From Micromonospora echinaurantiaca (GTDB lineage Bacteria; Actinomycetota; Actinomycetes; Mycobacteriales; Micromonosporaceae): a DNA stretch of 64,000 nucleotides. The translations under genes and the position numbers were made by a program. Positions 15,778 to 23,796 of the stretch are shown in pieces; within the stretch, counting starts at the first letter, position 1, and every line of letters starts with the position of its first letter. The stretch lies in assembly GCF_900090235.1 (NCBI RefSeq), contig NZ_LT607750.1, positions 2,120,501 through 2,184,500 of the forward strand, in the 5' to 3' direction. The notes below the pieces were generated by a model, which saw only the letters and a list, made by a program, of their open reading frames with translations, did not search any database and was not told the origin of the DNA.

Positions 15778-16362
15778 TCACGGCCGGCGCCACATCGGGT
15801 ACGCGGTGGTGCCGTCGGGCAGCGTGAACGACCCGTGGGCGACATAGCCGTGCCGGGCGTACAGGTCCCGTTCGGTGGGCGTCGTCGCCTCGGTGTACGA
15901 GGGCAGCAGGCTGGCGTCCATCCGGGCGCGGCTGGTGGCGAGCAGCGTGCCGGACTGGTCGCCGCCCCGCGGCTCGGGTACGGCCGCGAAGAACGCCAGG
16001 TGGTTGTGCGGGCCGGTGGGCCGCCGGGCGGCGAGCACCTCGTCGAGGCGGAGGAACCGGTCGAGGTAGTCGCCGCAGGCGACGGCGAGCCGCTCGCCGT
16101 ACCCGGGCGGCGGCGGGATCGGGCCGTACCGGTGGAACCAGACGGCGGCGGCCGTACGGTCGCTGGCCAGGTACGCCTCGCCGAACAGCAGCGCGTGCTC
16201 GGTCCAGATCCGGGTGACGGCGCGGAGCACCCGACGCCGGCGGTGGACGTCGGGCACGAGCCAGGCGCCGGTGCCGGTGCGGGCGAGTGCGCCGGCGACC
16301 AGGTCCACGATGTCGTCGATGTCGCACCAACGGGCGCGGGCGACCGGCAGGGTCTTCTTCAC
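15778..16362 (-). CDS. GNAT-family N-acetyltransferase-like protein
   Basis: 194 residues from GTG 16362, which follows GGAGAGCTC; the longer open frame upstream is Arg/Pro-rich and lacks a start signal. The order of elements matches GNAT proteins of actinobacteria: ARWCDIDDIVDLVAGALART, the strand AYLASDRTAAAVWFHRYGP, a long helix (YLDRFLRLDEVLA), HNHLAFFAAVPEPRG in the position of the core strands, and a C-terminal ERDLYARHGYVAHGSFTLPD corresponding to the acetyl-CoA/YxxxGF region. The acceptor is unknown. Transcribed alone. Confidence 0.8.
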   Translation of the reverse strand: MKKTLPVARARWCDIDDIVDLVAGALARTGTGAWLVPDVHRRRRVLRAVTRIWTEHALLFGEAYLASDRTAAAVWFHRYGPIPPPPGYGERLAVACGDYLDRFLRLDEVLAARRPTGPHNHLAFFAAVPEPRGGDQSGTLLATSRARMDASLLPSYTEATTPTERDLYARHGYVAHGSFTLPDGTTAYPMWRRP

Positions 16363-16679
16363 GAGCTCTCCTTCCCAGGTGCGCGGGGAGCTGAGCCCGC
16401 GCGACGGAGTTGCGGTGGAGCAGGTCTTTCGTGACTGCGGGAGTCGGGCGCCGGCCGGAGCCTCGGCATCCCGTCGTGGTGGCGCGGCCGGCCGGGGCCG
16501 CGCATCGGGTCGGCGTGTCGGGGACGACCGGACCGGTTCCGGGAAGACCCGTCCGGCGGCCACCGCGCCGGTGTGCCTCGCGGGGTGGCCGGACGGCGAC
16601 GCTCACCGTGCGGGTGGTACCGGCACGAACGCCGGTCGCCCGGTCGGAGCGGTCGCGGCGGCCGCCGCCACAAGGGGTG
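16363..16679. other. Intergenic stretch without recognised content
   Basis: About 317 bases between the GNAT start and the end of the repeat protein. Open frames here have no recognisable family pattern and I see no hairpin stronger than expected for this base composition. It should hold the GNAT promoter, but no hexamer pair stands out. Confidence 0.5.
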
Positions 16680-18026
16680 TCAGGCTGGCCTGGTGTCCGG
16701 CCGACTCGCCCGGTGGGTCAGCTTGTCGCTCCGGGCCGGCTGACCGCCGAGCGGCCACAGCTCCGGGTGCCAGGCCCAGGACAGGGCACCCTCGGTGATC
16801 CCGGACCAGCAGCCCGCCGCGCTGTGGCCGGCCGTGCCGCAGCCGGCGGGCGTCCCGTGGTGGGCGTGCCCGGGATCACCGGCCGGCGGACGGTGCCGGA
16901 TCGCCTCGGGGTCGCCGGCGGCCGACCGGTCGCCACCCGACGGCCGGAACGTCGACCCGGACCAGCGCCCGTGCGGATCGACCGCGGGTGTCGGGTGGGC
17001 GGTCCTGGGCGGCGCGGTGGTCACCGGCGGCGGCGTGATCGCTGGTGACCGGACGCCGCCGGCACTCTCCGGTGGCGTCCGGGGACCGGCGGGCCCGCCG
17101 GGAACGGGCTGGACGACGTCGAGCACCGGGGTCAGCGCTTCCACCACCGGCTCGACCAGGCCCAGCACCGGTTCGAGGGTTTCCACGACCGGCTCCGCCA
17201 GGCCGAGCGCCGGCCCGATCGGCGTGGCCGGACCGAGCACCGGGTCGAGCGTGTCCAGGATCGGCGTGGCCGGGCGGAGCGCCGGGTCGAGCGTGTCCAG
17301 GATCGGCGTGGCCGGGCGGAGCGCCGGGTCGAGCGTGTCCAGGATCGGCGTGGCCGGGCGGAGCGCCGGGTCGAGCGTGTCCAGGATCGGCGTGGCCGGG
17401 CGGAGCGCCGGGTCGAGCGTGTCCAGGATCGGCTTGGCCGGGCGCAGTGCCGGGTCGAGCGTGTCCAGGATCGGCTTCGCCGGGCACAGTGCCGGCGCCA
17501 GCGGGTCCGGCGCCGGCTCGGCCGGCCCGGCCGTGGTGGGCGTCGCCTCGCCGGCGTTCGCGGCGCCCTGGCTCCGCCCGGGCGCGGTGGAGCTGTCGGC
17601 CCGCGACCCGTCCCGGGCCGGCGCGGCCGCCCCGCGGCCCACCGGTGCCGGAGCATTCGCCGACGGCATGCGGCCCGCCCGCTGCTCGGAGGGAGGGGCG
17701 ACCCGCTCGATCCACGCCGGTGGCTGACCGGTGCCGGGGCGCCGTGTTCCCTCTCCCGCCCCGGGCTCGGCTGCCCGCTCGCGTGCCGCGGGCTCGGCTG
17801 CCTCGTCGCCGTTTGGCCCGGCGGTCGGGACACAGGACAGTGGGGTGCCGAGGATCGTCCGCACGCCGTCGATCAGCTCGCCGAGCAGGCACGGCCCGCT
17901 GGAACCGGCGGCGTACGCGGGCTCGTCGGCGGCCGCGTCGTACGCGCCCCAGGCGCCGAGGGCGCCCCCGACCAGCAGCAGCCCACGCAGCATCGTCTGA
18001 GCCAGCCGGCCGCGACGCCGCACCAC
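16680..18026 (-). CDS. Secreted Pro/Ala-rich protein with 14-residue tandem repeats
   Basis: 448 residues from GTG 18026; GTG 18023 is equally possible, as both lie 5-8 bases after GGAGG. The N-terminus is an export signal (RRRGRLAQTMLRGLLLVGGA, then cleavage near PAYAAG). A short cysteine-containing segment (PCLLGELIDGVRTILGTPLS, then C) follows, then a disordered Ala/Pro/Arg linker. At about residues 175-290 it has tandem copies of the 14-mer ILDTLDPALRPATP, ending in degenerate versions (VVETLEPVLGLVEP). The C-terminus is Pro/His/Gly-rich. I do not recognise a family; the layout suggests an extracellular or wall-associated spacer protein. No partner is evident from the neighbours. Confidence 0.65.
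   Translation of the reverse strand: MVRRRGRLAQTMLRGLLLVGGALGAWGAYDAAADEPAYAAGSSGPCLLGELIDGVRTILGTPLSCVPTAGPNGDEAAEPAARERAAEPGAGEGTRRPGTGQPPAWIERVAPPSEQRAGRMPSANAPAPVGRGAAAPARDGSRADSSTAPGRSQGAANAGEATPTTAGPAEPAPDPLAPALCPAKPILDTLDPALRPAKPILDTLDPALRPATPILDTLDPALRPATPILDTLDPALRPATPILDTLDPALRPATPILDTLDPVLGPATPIGPALGLAEPVVETLEPVLGLVEPVVEALTPVLDVVQPVPGGPAGPRTPPESAGGVRSPAITPPPVTTAPPRTAHPTPAVDPHGRWSGSTFRPSGGDRSAAGDPEAIRHRPPAGDPGHAHHGTPAGCGTAGHSAAGCWSGITEGALSWAWHPELWPLGGQPARSDKLTHRASRPDTRPA
17236..17492. repeat. 42-bp tandem repeat, six copies, coding
   Basis: The word GTGTCCAGGATCGGC recurs at 17251, 17293, 17335, 17377, 17419 and 17461, exactly 42 bases apart. Because the unit is a multiple of three it adds 14 residues per copy to the secreted protein. 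The four central units are nearly identical in DNA, which indicates recent expansion. Confidence 0.9.
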
Positions 18027-18032
18027 GCGCAC

Positions 18033-18346
18033 CTCCGGGGTCCTCTTCAGGGCAGGTCTGATTGTGCCGAACGGTGACCGGGTGGACACGGTCCGACACA
18101 CGACAAATCGACATCAGCCGAAGGACCGCGGACCGGCGGGGGCCACGCCGAAACCGCCGGCCGTCGACCGGACACGGCGAACCGGCGGGGGCACGTCAGG
18201 ATCGGCCGGCGCCGCCGGCCGCCGACCGGCCACGCCGGAACCGCCGGCCGCCGACCGGGCGGGCGGGCGAGCAACCGGCCGCCGACCAGGCGCGGCGAGC
18301 CAGCCGGCCGGGCGCGGCGAACCGCGGACCGCTGGACTTGGCGCGT
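18033..18346. repeat. Intergenic region of degenerate CCGGCCGCCGACCGG-type repeats
   Basis: No gene is visible. Two almost identical 28-mers (18144-18171 and 18231-18258, starting CACGCCG and ending CGACCGG) and several shorter copies of the same CCGGCCGCCGACC word fill the space upstream of the repeat protein. It is noncoding, low-complexity sequence. Confidence 0.6.
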
Positions 18347-19153
18347 TCAGCCCAGCGGGTTCGCGGTGGGTAGCGGCAGGCCGGGCAGCGACGGGAGCAG
18401 CGGCGGCAGACCCCCGCTCGGCAGCAGGGTGGGCAGTGACGGCAGCGGGAGGATGTCGGGGAGACCGGGCTCTCCGGCGCCCGACGGTGACGGGGGTGGC
18501 GGCGAGCCGACCGGGCCGGGACCGGCCGGCGGGGCGGACCCGCCACCGGCGGTGGGTGCGGGCGTCGGGCCCGCCGTGGCGGGCGCGGGTGGCGGCGACA
18601 GCGCGGCCAGCAGGTCGCGGTGCAGGGCGTCGAGTTCCGCTCGCAGCCGGGTGGCCAGCGTCGGGTCGTCAATCCCGGCGAGGCCGCCGCGACCCTGCTC
18701 GATGAGCTGCGCGGCCTCCGCCAGCCGGCCGGCCGACAGTGCGGCCCGGGCGCGGTCGATGGTGTCCTCGACGGTGCGTACCTGCGCCTGCTGCGGGTGG
18801 AGCACCTTCGTCAGCGACCAGAGCGGGCTGCTCGGCCCGGCGTTGCGGCTGCCGACGCCGAGCGCGGTGGCGATGGCCACCAGGACGACCACCGCTGCCG
18901 CGAGGCGCAGCACGCGCCGCCCGAACGCCGCCGATCGGGGCGCGGGCGCCGCGGGCGGCGGCTGCACGGCGGGCCGCAGGACCGGCTCGTCGTCGGCGCT
19001 GTCGAGGTCGGCCCGCCAGGCGGCGAGCAGCGCGGCCACGTCGTCGCCGTCCGGCGCCGGCTCGCCCCGGCCGAGCGCGTCGAGCAGCTGGTCGTCCCGG
19101 GCGATGGTCGCCAGGTCCAGCTCGTCGCCCCCCTGGGGCCGCTGCTCGGTCAT
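18347..19153 (-). CDS. rsdA: Anti-sigma-D factor RsdA-like membrane protein
   Basis: 268 residues. The N-terminal sigma-binding segment (DELDLATIARDDQLLDALGR, then DDVAALLAAWRADLDS) matches the RsdA pattern. A single membrane helix lies at about 80-100 (VLRLAAAVVVLVAIATALGV). Outside, a helical region (RTVEDTIDRARAALSAGRLA) is followed by a Pro/Ala/Gly tail rich in LPSLPTLLPSG-type repeats. It should hold SigD inactive at the membrane until proteolysed. The ATG overlaps the sigD stop by four bases, as expected for a sigma/anti-sigma pair. Confidence 0.85.
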   Translation of the reverse strand: MTEQRPQGGDELDLATIARDDQLLDALGRGEPAPDGDDVAALLAAWRADLDSADDEPVLRPAVQPPPAAPAPRSAAFGRRVLRLAAAVVVLVAIATALGVGSRNAGPSSPLWSLTKVLHPQQAQVRTVEDTIDRARAALSAGRLAEAAQLIEQGRGGLAGIDDPTLATRLRAELDALHRDLLAALSPPPAPATAGPTPAPTAGGGSAPPAGPGPVGSPPPPSPSGAGEPGLPDILPLPSLPTLLPSGGLPPLLPSLPGLPLPTANPLG

Positions 19154-19731
19154 GCCGCCACCTCGTCGAGTGTGTCGCCTGCCAGGGTACGGAGGCGGGC
19201 CAGGGCGCGGGACTGGGCCACCCGCACCGCGGCGGCGGACATCCCGACGATCGCCCCTACCTCCTCGGCGGTGAGGCCGACCGCCACCCGGAGCAGGACG
19301 ATCTCCCGCTGCGCGTCCGGCAGGCGGTCGAGCAGCACCGACAGGCGGCGGGCGAGGTCGGTGGCGACGGCCTGCTGCTCCGGGCCGGGCTCCGCGGCGG
19401 GGGTGTCGAGGGAGGCGTCGACGGTCGCGGTCACCGCGGCGGCCCGCGCCGCGGCGCGCTGCGCGTCGGCCACCTTGTGCCCGGCGATGGCGTAGACGAA
19501 CGCGGAGAACGGAGTGCCCTGGTCGCGGTAGCGGGGCAGCGCCCGCAGCACGGCGAGGCAGATCTCCTGCGCGACGTCGTCCGCCGTGGTGTACGCCCCG
19601 CCGATCCGTCCCAGCCGGGCCCGGCAGTACCGCACCAGCCCCGGGCGCACGTCGGTGAGCAGGGCCGCCATTGCCCTGGAGTCGCCCTCTGCGGCCCGCC
19701 GGATGAGTTCGGGCTCGATCGTTGTGGTCAT
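19150..19731 (-). CDS. sigD: RNA polymerase ECF sigma factor, SigD/ShbA type
   Basis: 193 residues from ATG 19731; a GTG at 19773 would add 14 residues. Region 2 carries ADDVAQEICLAVLRALPRYR, then TPFSAFVYAIAGHKVADAQR, and region 4 carries DAQREIVLLRVAVGLTAEEV with the HTH MSAAAVRVAQSRALARLR. The DVAQE and AFVYAIAGHKVAD signatures, together with the downstream RsdA-like gene, point to the SigD (mycobacteria) / ShbA (Streptomyces) group, which in those organisms directs growth- and wall-related genes or hrdB. It is divergent from the mce operon, with about 180 bases between them; a regulatory link is possible but not shown. Confidence 0.85.
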   Translation of the reverse strand: MTTTIEPELIRRAAEGDSRAMAALLTDVRPGLVRYCRARLGRIGGAYTTADDVAQEICLAVLRALPRYRDQGTPFSAFVYAIAGHKVADAQRAAARAAAVTATVDASLDTPAAEPGPEQQAVATDLARRLSVLLDRLPDAQREIVLLRVAVGLTAEEVGAIVGMSAAAVRVAQSRALARLRTLAGDTLDEVAA

Positions 19732-19909
19732 CGCGTCGCGGAGCACCTTCGTTACCGGCCGGTTAACGCGCACGCTATCGAGCCGACCGGATTTTGCCTA
19801 GCTCACCGCGAGTAGCTCCGTCGTACCGCAAAGAAATCGCGAGAAATCTGTTACACCGCGCCACGCCGCAGCGATGTCCGAAGTAGCAGCACCGAGGAGA
19901 GGGGACCGC

Positions 19910-20911
19910 GTGGGCGTCGAGGTGGCCGTGCAGGGGCTGACCAAGTCCTTCGGCGGACAGCCGGTCTGGTCGGACGTCAGCCTGACGCTGCCGGCCGGCG
20001 AGATCTCGGTGCTGCTGGGCCCGTCGGGCACCGGCAAGTCGGTGTTCCTCAAGACCCTGGTGGGGCTGCTCCGGCCCGACCGCGGCGACATCTGGATCTC
20101 CGGCCACAACCTGCCCCGGCTCTCCGAGCGCGCCCTGTACGAGGTCCGCAAGCTGTTCGGCGTGCTGTTCCAGGACGGCGCCCTGTTCGGCTCGATGACC
20201 ATCTACGACAACGTGGCCTTCCCGCTGCGCGAGCACACCCGCAAGAGCGAGGCGCAGATCCGGGCGGTGGTCGGCGAGAAGCTGGAGATGGTCGGCCTGA
20301 CCGGCGCCGAGCGGAAGCTGCCCGGGGAGATCTCCGGTGGGATGCGCAAGCGCGCCGGGCTGGCCCGCGCACTCGTCCTCGACCCGCAGATCATCCTCTT
20401 CGACGAGCCGGACTCGGGGCTCGACCCGGTGCGCACCGCGTACCTCAACCAGCTGATCATCGACCTCAACCAGCGCACCGAGGCGACGTTCCTGATCGTC
20501 ACCCACGACATCAACACCGCCCGCACCGTGCCGGACAACATCGGGCTGATCTACCACGGGCACCTGGCCATGTTCGGGCCCCGGGAGATGCTGCTGTCCA
20601 GCACCGAACCGGTGGTCCGGCAGTTCCTCAACGCCCAGCGGATCGGGCCGATCGGGATGGCCGAGGAGAAGGACGCCGAGGAACTGCGGGCCGAGGCCCA
20701 GGCCGGTGTGGAACTGCCGCCGCTGCCGCCCATCCCGACCCAACTGCAGCCCTCCGACGGCCGACCCCGGCGGGCCGAGCGCCCGCCCGGCGCGTGGTGC
20801 CGCGAGCACGGCGTCACCCCGCCGCCGGGCTCCTTCGCCGACCGCCCGGCCGCCGACCGCCCGACGGTCGAGCTCCCGGTCGGCGCCCGGAACGGGGAGG
20901 CGGCCAAATGA
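19910..20911 (+). CDS. Mce-system ABC ATPase (Mkl/MceG/MlaF type)
   Basis: 333 residues from GTG 19910, with GAGGAGAGGGG upstream; the earlier in-frame ATG at 19874 has no such site. Walker A GPSGTGKS (37-44), Q-loop LFQDGALFGSMT, signature SGGMRKRAGLA, Walker B IILFDEPDSGLDP and the switch His in VTHDIN are all intact. GVLFQDGALFGSMTIYDNVA is the hallmark of lipid-transport ATPases of the Mkl/MlaF branch. The C-terminal 80 residues are a Pro/Arg-rich extension. It energises the YrbE permeases encoded next; ATGA overlaps tie it to them. In mycobacteria the ATPase gene is separate; here it leads the operon. Confidence 0.93.
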   Translation: MGVEVAVQGLTKSFGGQPVWSDVSLTLPAGEISVLLGPSGTGKSVFLKTLVGLLRPDRGDIWISGHNLPRLSERALYEVRKLFGVLFQDGALFGSMTIYDNVAFPLREHTRKSEAQIRAVVGEKLEMVGLTGAERKLPGEISGGMRKRAGLARALVLDPQIILFDEPDSGLDPVRTAYLNQLIIDLNQRTEATFLIVTHDINTARTVPDNIGLIYHGHLAMFGPREMLLSSTEPVVRQFLNAQRIGPIGMAEEKDAEELRAEAQAGVELPPLPPIPTQLQPSDGRPRRAERPPGAWCREHGVTPPPGSFADRPAADRPTVELPVGARNGEAAK

Positions 20912-21708
20912 GCGGGCGCGGCGAGCGAGTCGTCAGGTTCGGCGCCCCGCTGGCCGCCGTCCGCCGCTCCGGCGACTTCTTCGGCTTCTGCCTCGACACG
21001 CTGCGGGCCCTGCCCCGCCGGCCGGTGCAGGTGCGCGAGTTCGTCCAGCAGGCCTGGTTCATCAGCTCGGTGTCGATCCTGCCGGCCGCGCTCGTCTCGA
21101 TCCCGTTCGGCGCGGTCATCGCGCTGCAACTCGGCTCGCTGGTGCGGCAGCTCGGCGCGCAGTCGTTCACCGGCGCCGCCTCGGTGCTCGCCGTGGTCCG
21201 CGAGGCCGGTCCGATCGTCACCGCCCTGGTCATCGCCGGCGCCGGCGGCTCGGCGATCTGCGCCGACCTCGGCTCCCGCAAGATCCGCGAGGAACTCGAC
21301 GCGATGCGGGTGCTGGGCATCGACCCGATCCACCGGCTCGTGGTGCCCCGGGTGCTCGCCGCGATGCTGGTCGCCGTCCTGCTCAACGGCCTGGTCAGCG
21401 TCGTCGGCGTCACCGGCGGCTACCTGTTCAACGTGGTCATGCAGGGCGGCACCCCCGGTGCGTACCTGGCCAGCTTCCAGGCCCTCGGGCAACTGCCCGA
21501 CCTGCTGGTGGGCGAGGTCAAGGCGCTGCTGTTCGGCGCCACCGCGGCCCTGGTCGCGTCCTACCAGGGGATGAACGCGCGGGGCGGCCCGAAGGGCGTC
21601 GGCGACGCGGTCAACCAGAGCGTCGTGTTCACCTTCATGCTGCTGTTCGCGCTGAACTTCCTCGTCACGGCCGTGTACTTCCAGGTCGTACCGCAGAAGG
21701 GAAGCTGA
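20908..21708 (+). CDS. yrbEA: YrbE/MlaE-type permease, first copy
   Basis: 266 residues; ATG overlaps the ATPase stop and GGGGAGG precedes it. Several membrane helices are evident, with the MlaE signatures REAGPIVTALVIAGAGGSAI and KIREELDAMRVLGIDPIHRL, the latter being the ATPase-coupling region (EExDAMxVxGIDP). Two different YrbE proteins form the membrane channel of an Mce transporter that moves lipids or sterols across the inner membrane. Length is normal for the family. Confidence 0.93.
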   Translation: MSGRGERVVRFGAPLAAVRRSGDFFGFCLDTLRALPRRPVQVREFVQQAWFISSVSILPAALVSIPFGAVIALQLGSLVRQLGAQSFTGAASVLAVVREAGPIVTALVIAGAGGSAICADLGSRKIREELDAMRVLGIDPIHRLVVPRVLAAMLVAVLLNGLVSVVGVTGGYLFNVVMQGGTPGAYLASFQALGQLPDLLVGEVKALLFGATAALVASYQGMNARGGPKGVGDAVNQSVVFTFMLLFALNFLVTAVYFQVVPQKGS

Positions 21709-21709
21709 C

Positions 21710-22513
21710 GTGCCGGTGCTGCGACAGCTCGACGACCTGGGCGGACAGCTCGCCTTCTACCTGCGCGCCTTCGGCTGGGCGCCGCGCACCCTGCGCCGCT
21801 ACCGGCGCGAGGTGGTACGGCTGCTCGCCGAGGTCAGCTTCGGCACCGGGGCGCTCGCGGTGCTCGGCGGCACCGTCGGCGTCATCTGCTTCCTGACCTT
21901 CTTCACCGGCACCGAGGTCGGCCTGCAGGGCTACCAGGCGCTCAACCAGATCGGCAGCAGCGCCTTCACCGGCTTCATCTCGGCGTACTTCAACACCCGG
22001 GAGATCTCCCCGCTGGTGGCCGCGTTGGCGCTGTCGGCCACCGTGGGCTGCGGCTTCACCGCCCAGCTCGGCGCCATGCGGATCTCCGAGGAGGTCGACG
22101 CGCTCGAGGTGATGGGCGTGCCGTCGCTGCCGTTCCTGGTCACCACCCGGATGATCGCCGGCTTCATCGCGGTGATCCCGCTGTACGTGATCGGGCTGCT
22201 CTCCAGCTACCTGGCCACCCGCGCCATCGCCGTCTTCTACTTCGGACAGTCGGCGGGCACCTACGACTACTACTTCCACCTGTTCCTGCCGCCCGGCGAC
22301 GTGCTCTGGTCCTTCGGCAAGGTGCTGGTCTTCAGCGTGATCGTGGTGCTGGTGCACTGCTGGTACGGCTACACCGCCAGCGGCGGACCGGCCGGCGTCG
22401 GCGTCGCCGTCGGCCGCGCCGTTCGGCTGGCCATCGTCGCCGTCAACATCGTCGACTTCTTCCTGTCCCTGGCCATCTGGGGCGCCACCACCACCGTCCG
22501 GATCGCGGGGTGA
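21710..22513 (+). CDS. yrbEB: YrbE/MlaE-type permease, second copy
   Basis: 267 residues from GTG 21710, one base after the previous stop. Coupling motif RISEEVDALEVMGVPSLPFL is intact, preceded by SPLVAALALSATVGCGFTAQ. About six membrane spans, with an amphipathic N-terminal helix (AFGWAPRTLRRYRREVVRLL). It pairs with the first YrbE to form the heterodimeric Mce permease. The 3' end overlaps mceA (GTGA). Confidence 0.93.
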   Translation: MPVLRQLDDLGGQLAFYLRAFGWAPRTLRRYRREVVRLLAEVSFGTGALAVLGGTVGVICFLTFFTGTEVGLQGYQALNQIGSSAFTGFISAYFNTREISPLVAALALSATVGCGFTAQLGAMRISEEVDALEVMGVPSLPFLVTTRMIAGFIAVIPLYVIGLLSSYLATRAIAVFYFGQSAGTYDYYFHLFLPPGDVLWSFGKVLVFSVIVVLVHCWYGYTASGGPAGVGVAVGRAVRLAIVAVNIVDFFLSLAIWGATTTVRIAG

Positions 22514-23796
22514 GCATGAAACATCGCATCCTCGGCATCGTCTTCGTCGCCGTCCTGGCCGCGGCGCTGACCGGCTCCGTGCTGCAGTACCGCAAGGCGT
22601 TCACCCCGGTCGCCTGGGTCACCCTGCACGCCGACCGCGCCGGCCTGCAACTCGCCGACGGCGCCGACGTGAAGGTACGCGGCGTGCTGGTCGGCGACGT
22701 CCGCTCGGTACGCGGCGACGGCGACGGGGCCACCCTGCGGCTGGCCCTCGACCCGGCGACCACCGGCCGGATCCCGGCCGACGTCACCGCGCGCCTGCTG
22801 CCCAAGACGCTCTTCGGTGAACGCTACGTCGAACTCGTCCCGCCGACGGGCAGCACCGCCGGGCCGATCCGCGACGGCGCGGTCATCACCCAGGACCGCA
22901 GCCGCACCGCCGTGGAGCTGGAGCGGGTGCTCGACGAGGCGCTGCCGCTGTTGCAGGCGATCCGGCCCGACCAGCTGGCCACCACGCTGGGCGCGCTGGC
23001 CACCGCGCTGGAGGGCCGCGGCGAGCAGCTCGGCGCGAACCTGGCCCGGCTGGAGGCGTACCTCGAACGGCTCAACCCGGCCATGCCGGCCATCGCGGCG
23101 GACGTGCGCGCCCTGGCCGCGGTGCTGGACAGCTACGACGCCGCGCTGCCCGACCTGCTGGCGCTGCTGCGCGACGTCAGCGTCACCGCCCGCACGGTCA
23201 CCGACCAGCGCACCCAGCTGGCCGCGTTCCTCGCCGAGGCCACCGACGCCGCCGACGTCGCGCACGGCTTCCTCGACCGGCACGGCGACCAGCTCATCCG
23301 GCTCGGCGCGGTGAGCCGGCCGGTGCTCGAACTGCTCGCCACCTACGCGCCCGAGTACCCGTGCCTGATGAGCGGCCTGGTGGCCCTGCAACCCCGGGTG
23401 GAGGAGGTCTTCGCCGGCGGCCGGATGCGGATCACCCTGGAGGTCACCCGCGACGGCGGCAAGTACGAGCGTGGCCGCGACGAACCGGTCTACCGCGCCG
23501 ACGACGGCCCGCAGTGCCACGGCCTGCCCCGACCGGCCAGTCCCGCCCCGGAGAAGCCGATCGACGACGGCTACGACTACTCCGGCCCCCGGCCGCCGGT
23601 CACCCTGCCGGTCGGCCTGCCCGCCCCGGCCGCCGGCGCCTCCCCGGCCATGGGCCAGGCCGCCACCGGCCAGGAACGCGCCCTGGTGAAACCGCTGCTC
23701 GGCGCGGTCACCGGCACCCCGCCGGCGGAGGTGCCCGACATCGCGGTGCTGCTGTGGGGGCCGCTGCTGCGCGGAGCGGTGGTGAACGCCCGATGA
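22510..23796 (+). CDS. mceA: MceA-type lipid-transfer protein
   Basis: 428 residues from GTG 22510; ATG 22516 is an alternative. An N-terminal membrane anchor (ILGIVFVAVLAAALTGSVLQ) is followed by the MCE/MlaD barrel (about 35-115: VKVRGVLVGDVRSVRGDGDG, then LLPKTLFGERYVELVPP). A long helical region (about 135-300) and a disordered Pro/Gly tail rich in CHGLPRPA-like sequence follow. Six such proteins form the tube that carries hydrophobic substrate across the envelope. First of six; joined to mceB by ATGA. Confidence 0.92.
   Translation: MSMKHRILGIVFVAVLAAALTGSVLQYRKAFTPVAWVTLHADRAGLQLADGADVKVRGVLVGDVRSVRGDGDGATLRLALDPATTGRIPADVTARLLPKTLFGERYVELVPPTGSTAGPIRDGAVITQDRSRTAVELERVLDEALPLLQAIRPDQLATTLGALATALEGRGEQLGANLARLEAYLERLNPAMPAIAADVRALAAVLDSYDAALPDLLALLRDVSVTARTVTDQRTQLAAFLAEATDAADVAHGFLDRHGDQLIRLGAVSRPVLELLATYAPEYPCLMSGLVALQPRVEEVFAGGRMRITLEVTRDGGKYERGRDEPVYRADDGPQCHGLPRPASPAPEKPIDDGYDYSGPRPPVTLPVGLPAPAAGASPAMGQAATGQERALVKPLLGAVTGTPPAEVPDIAVLLWGPLLRGAVVNAR

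Noticed and set aside
17236..17492. Six regularly spaced repeats considered as a CRISPR array
   Set aside because: Units are contiguous 42-mers without unique spacers, and they maintain one reading frame inside a protein gene.
19751..19767. GTTACCGGCCGGTTAAC near the sigD start as an operator
   Set aside because: The dyad is imperfect and off by one base; it did not stand out from the GC-rich background enough to list as a site.
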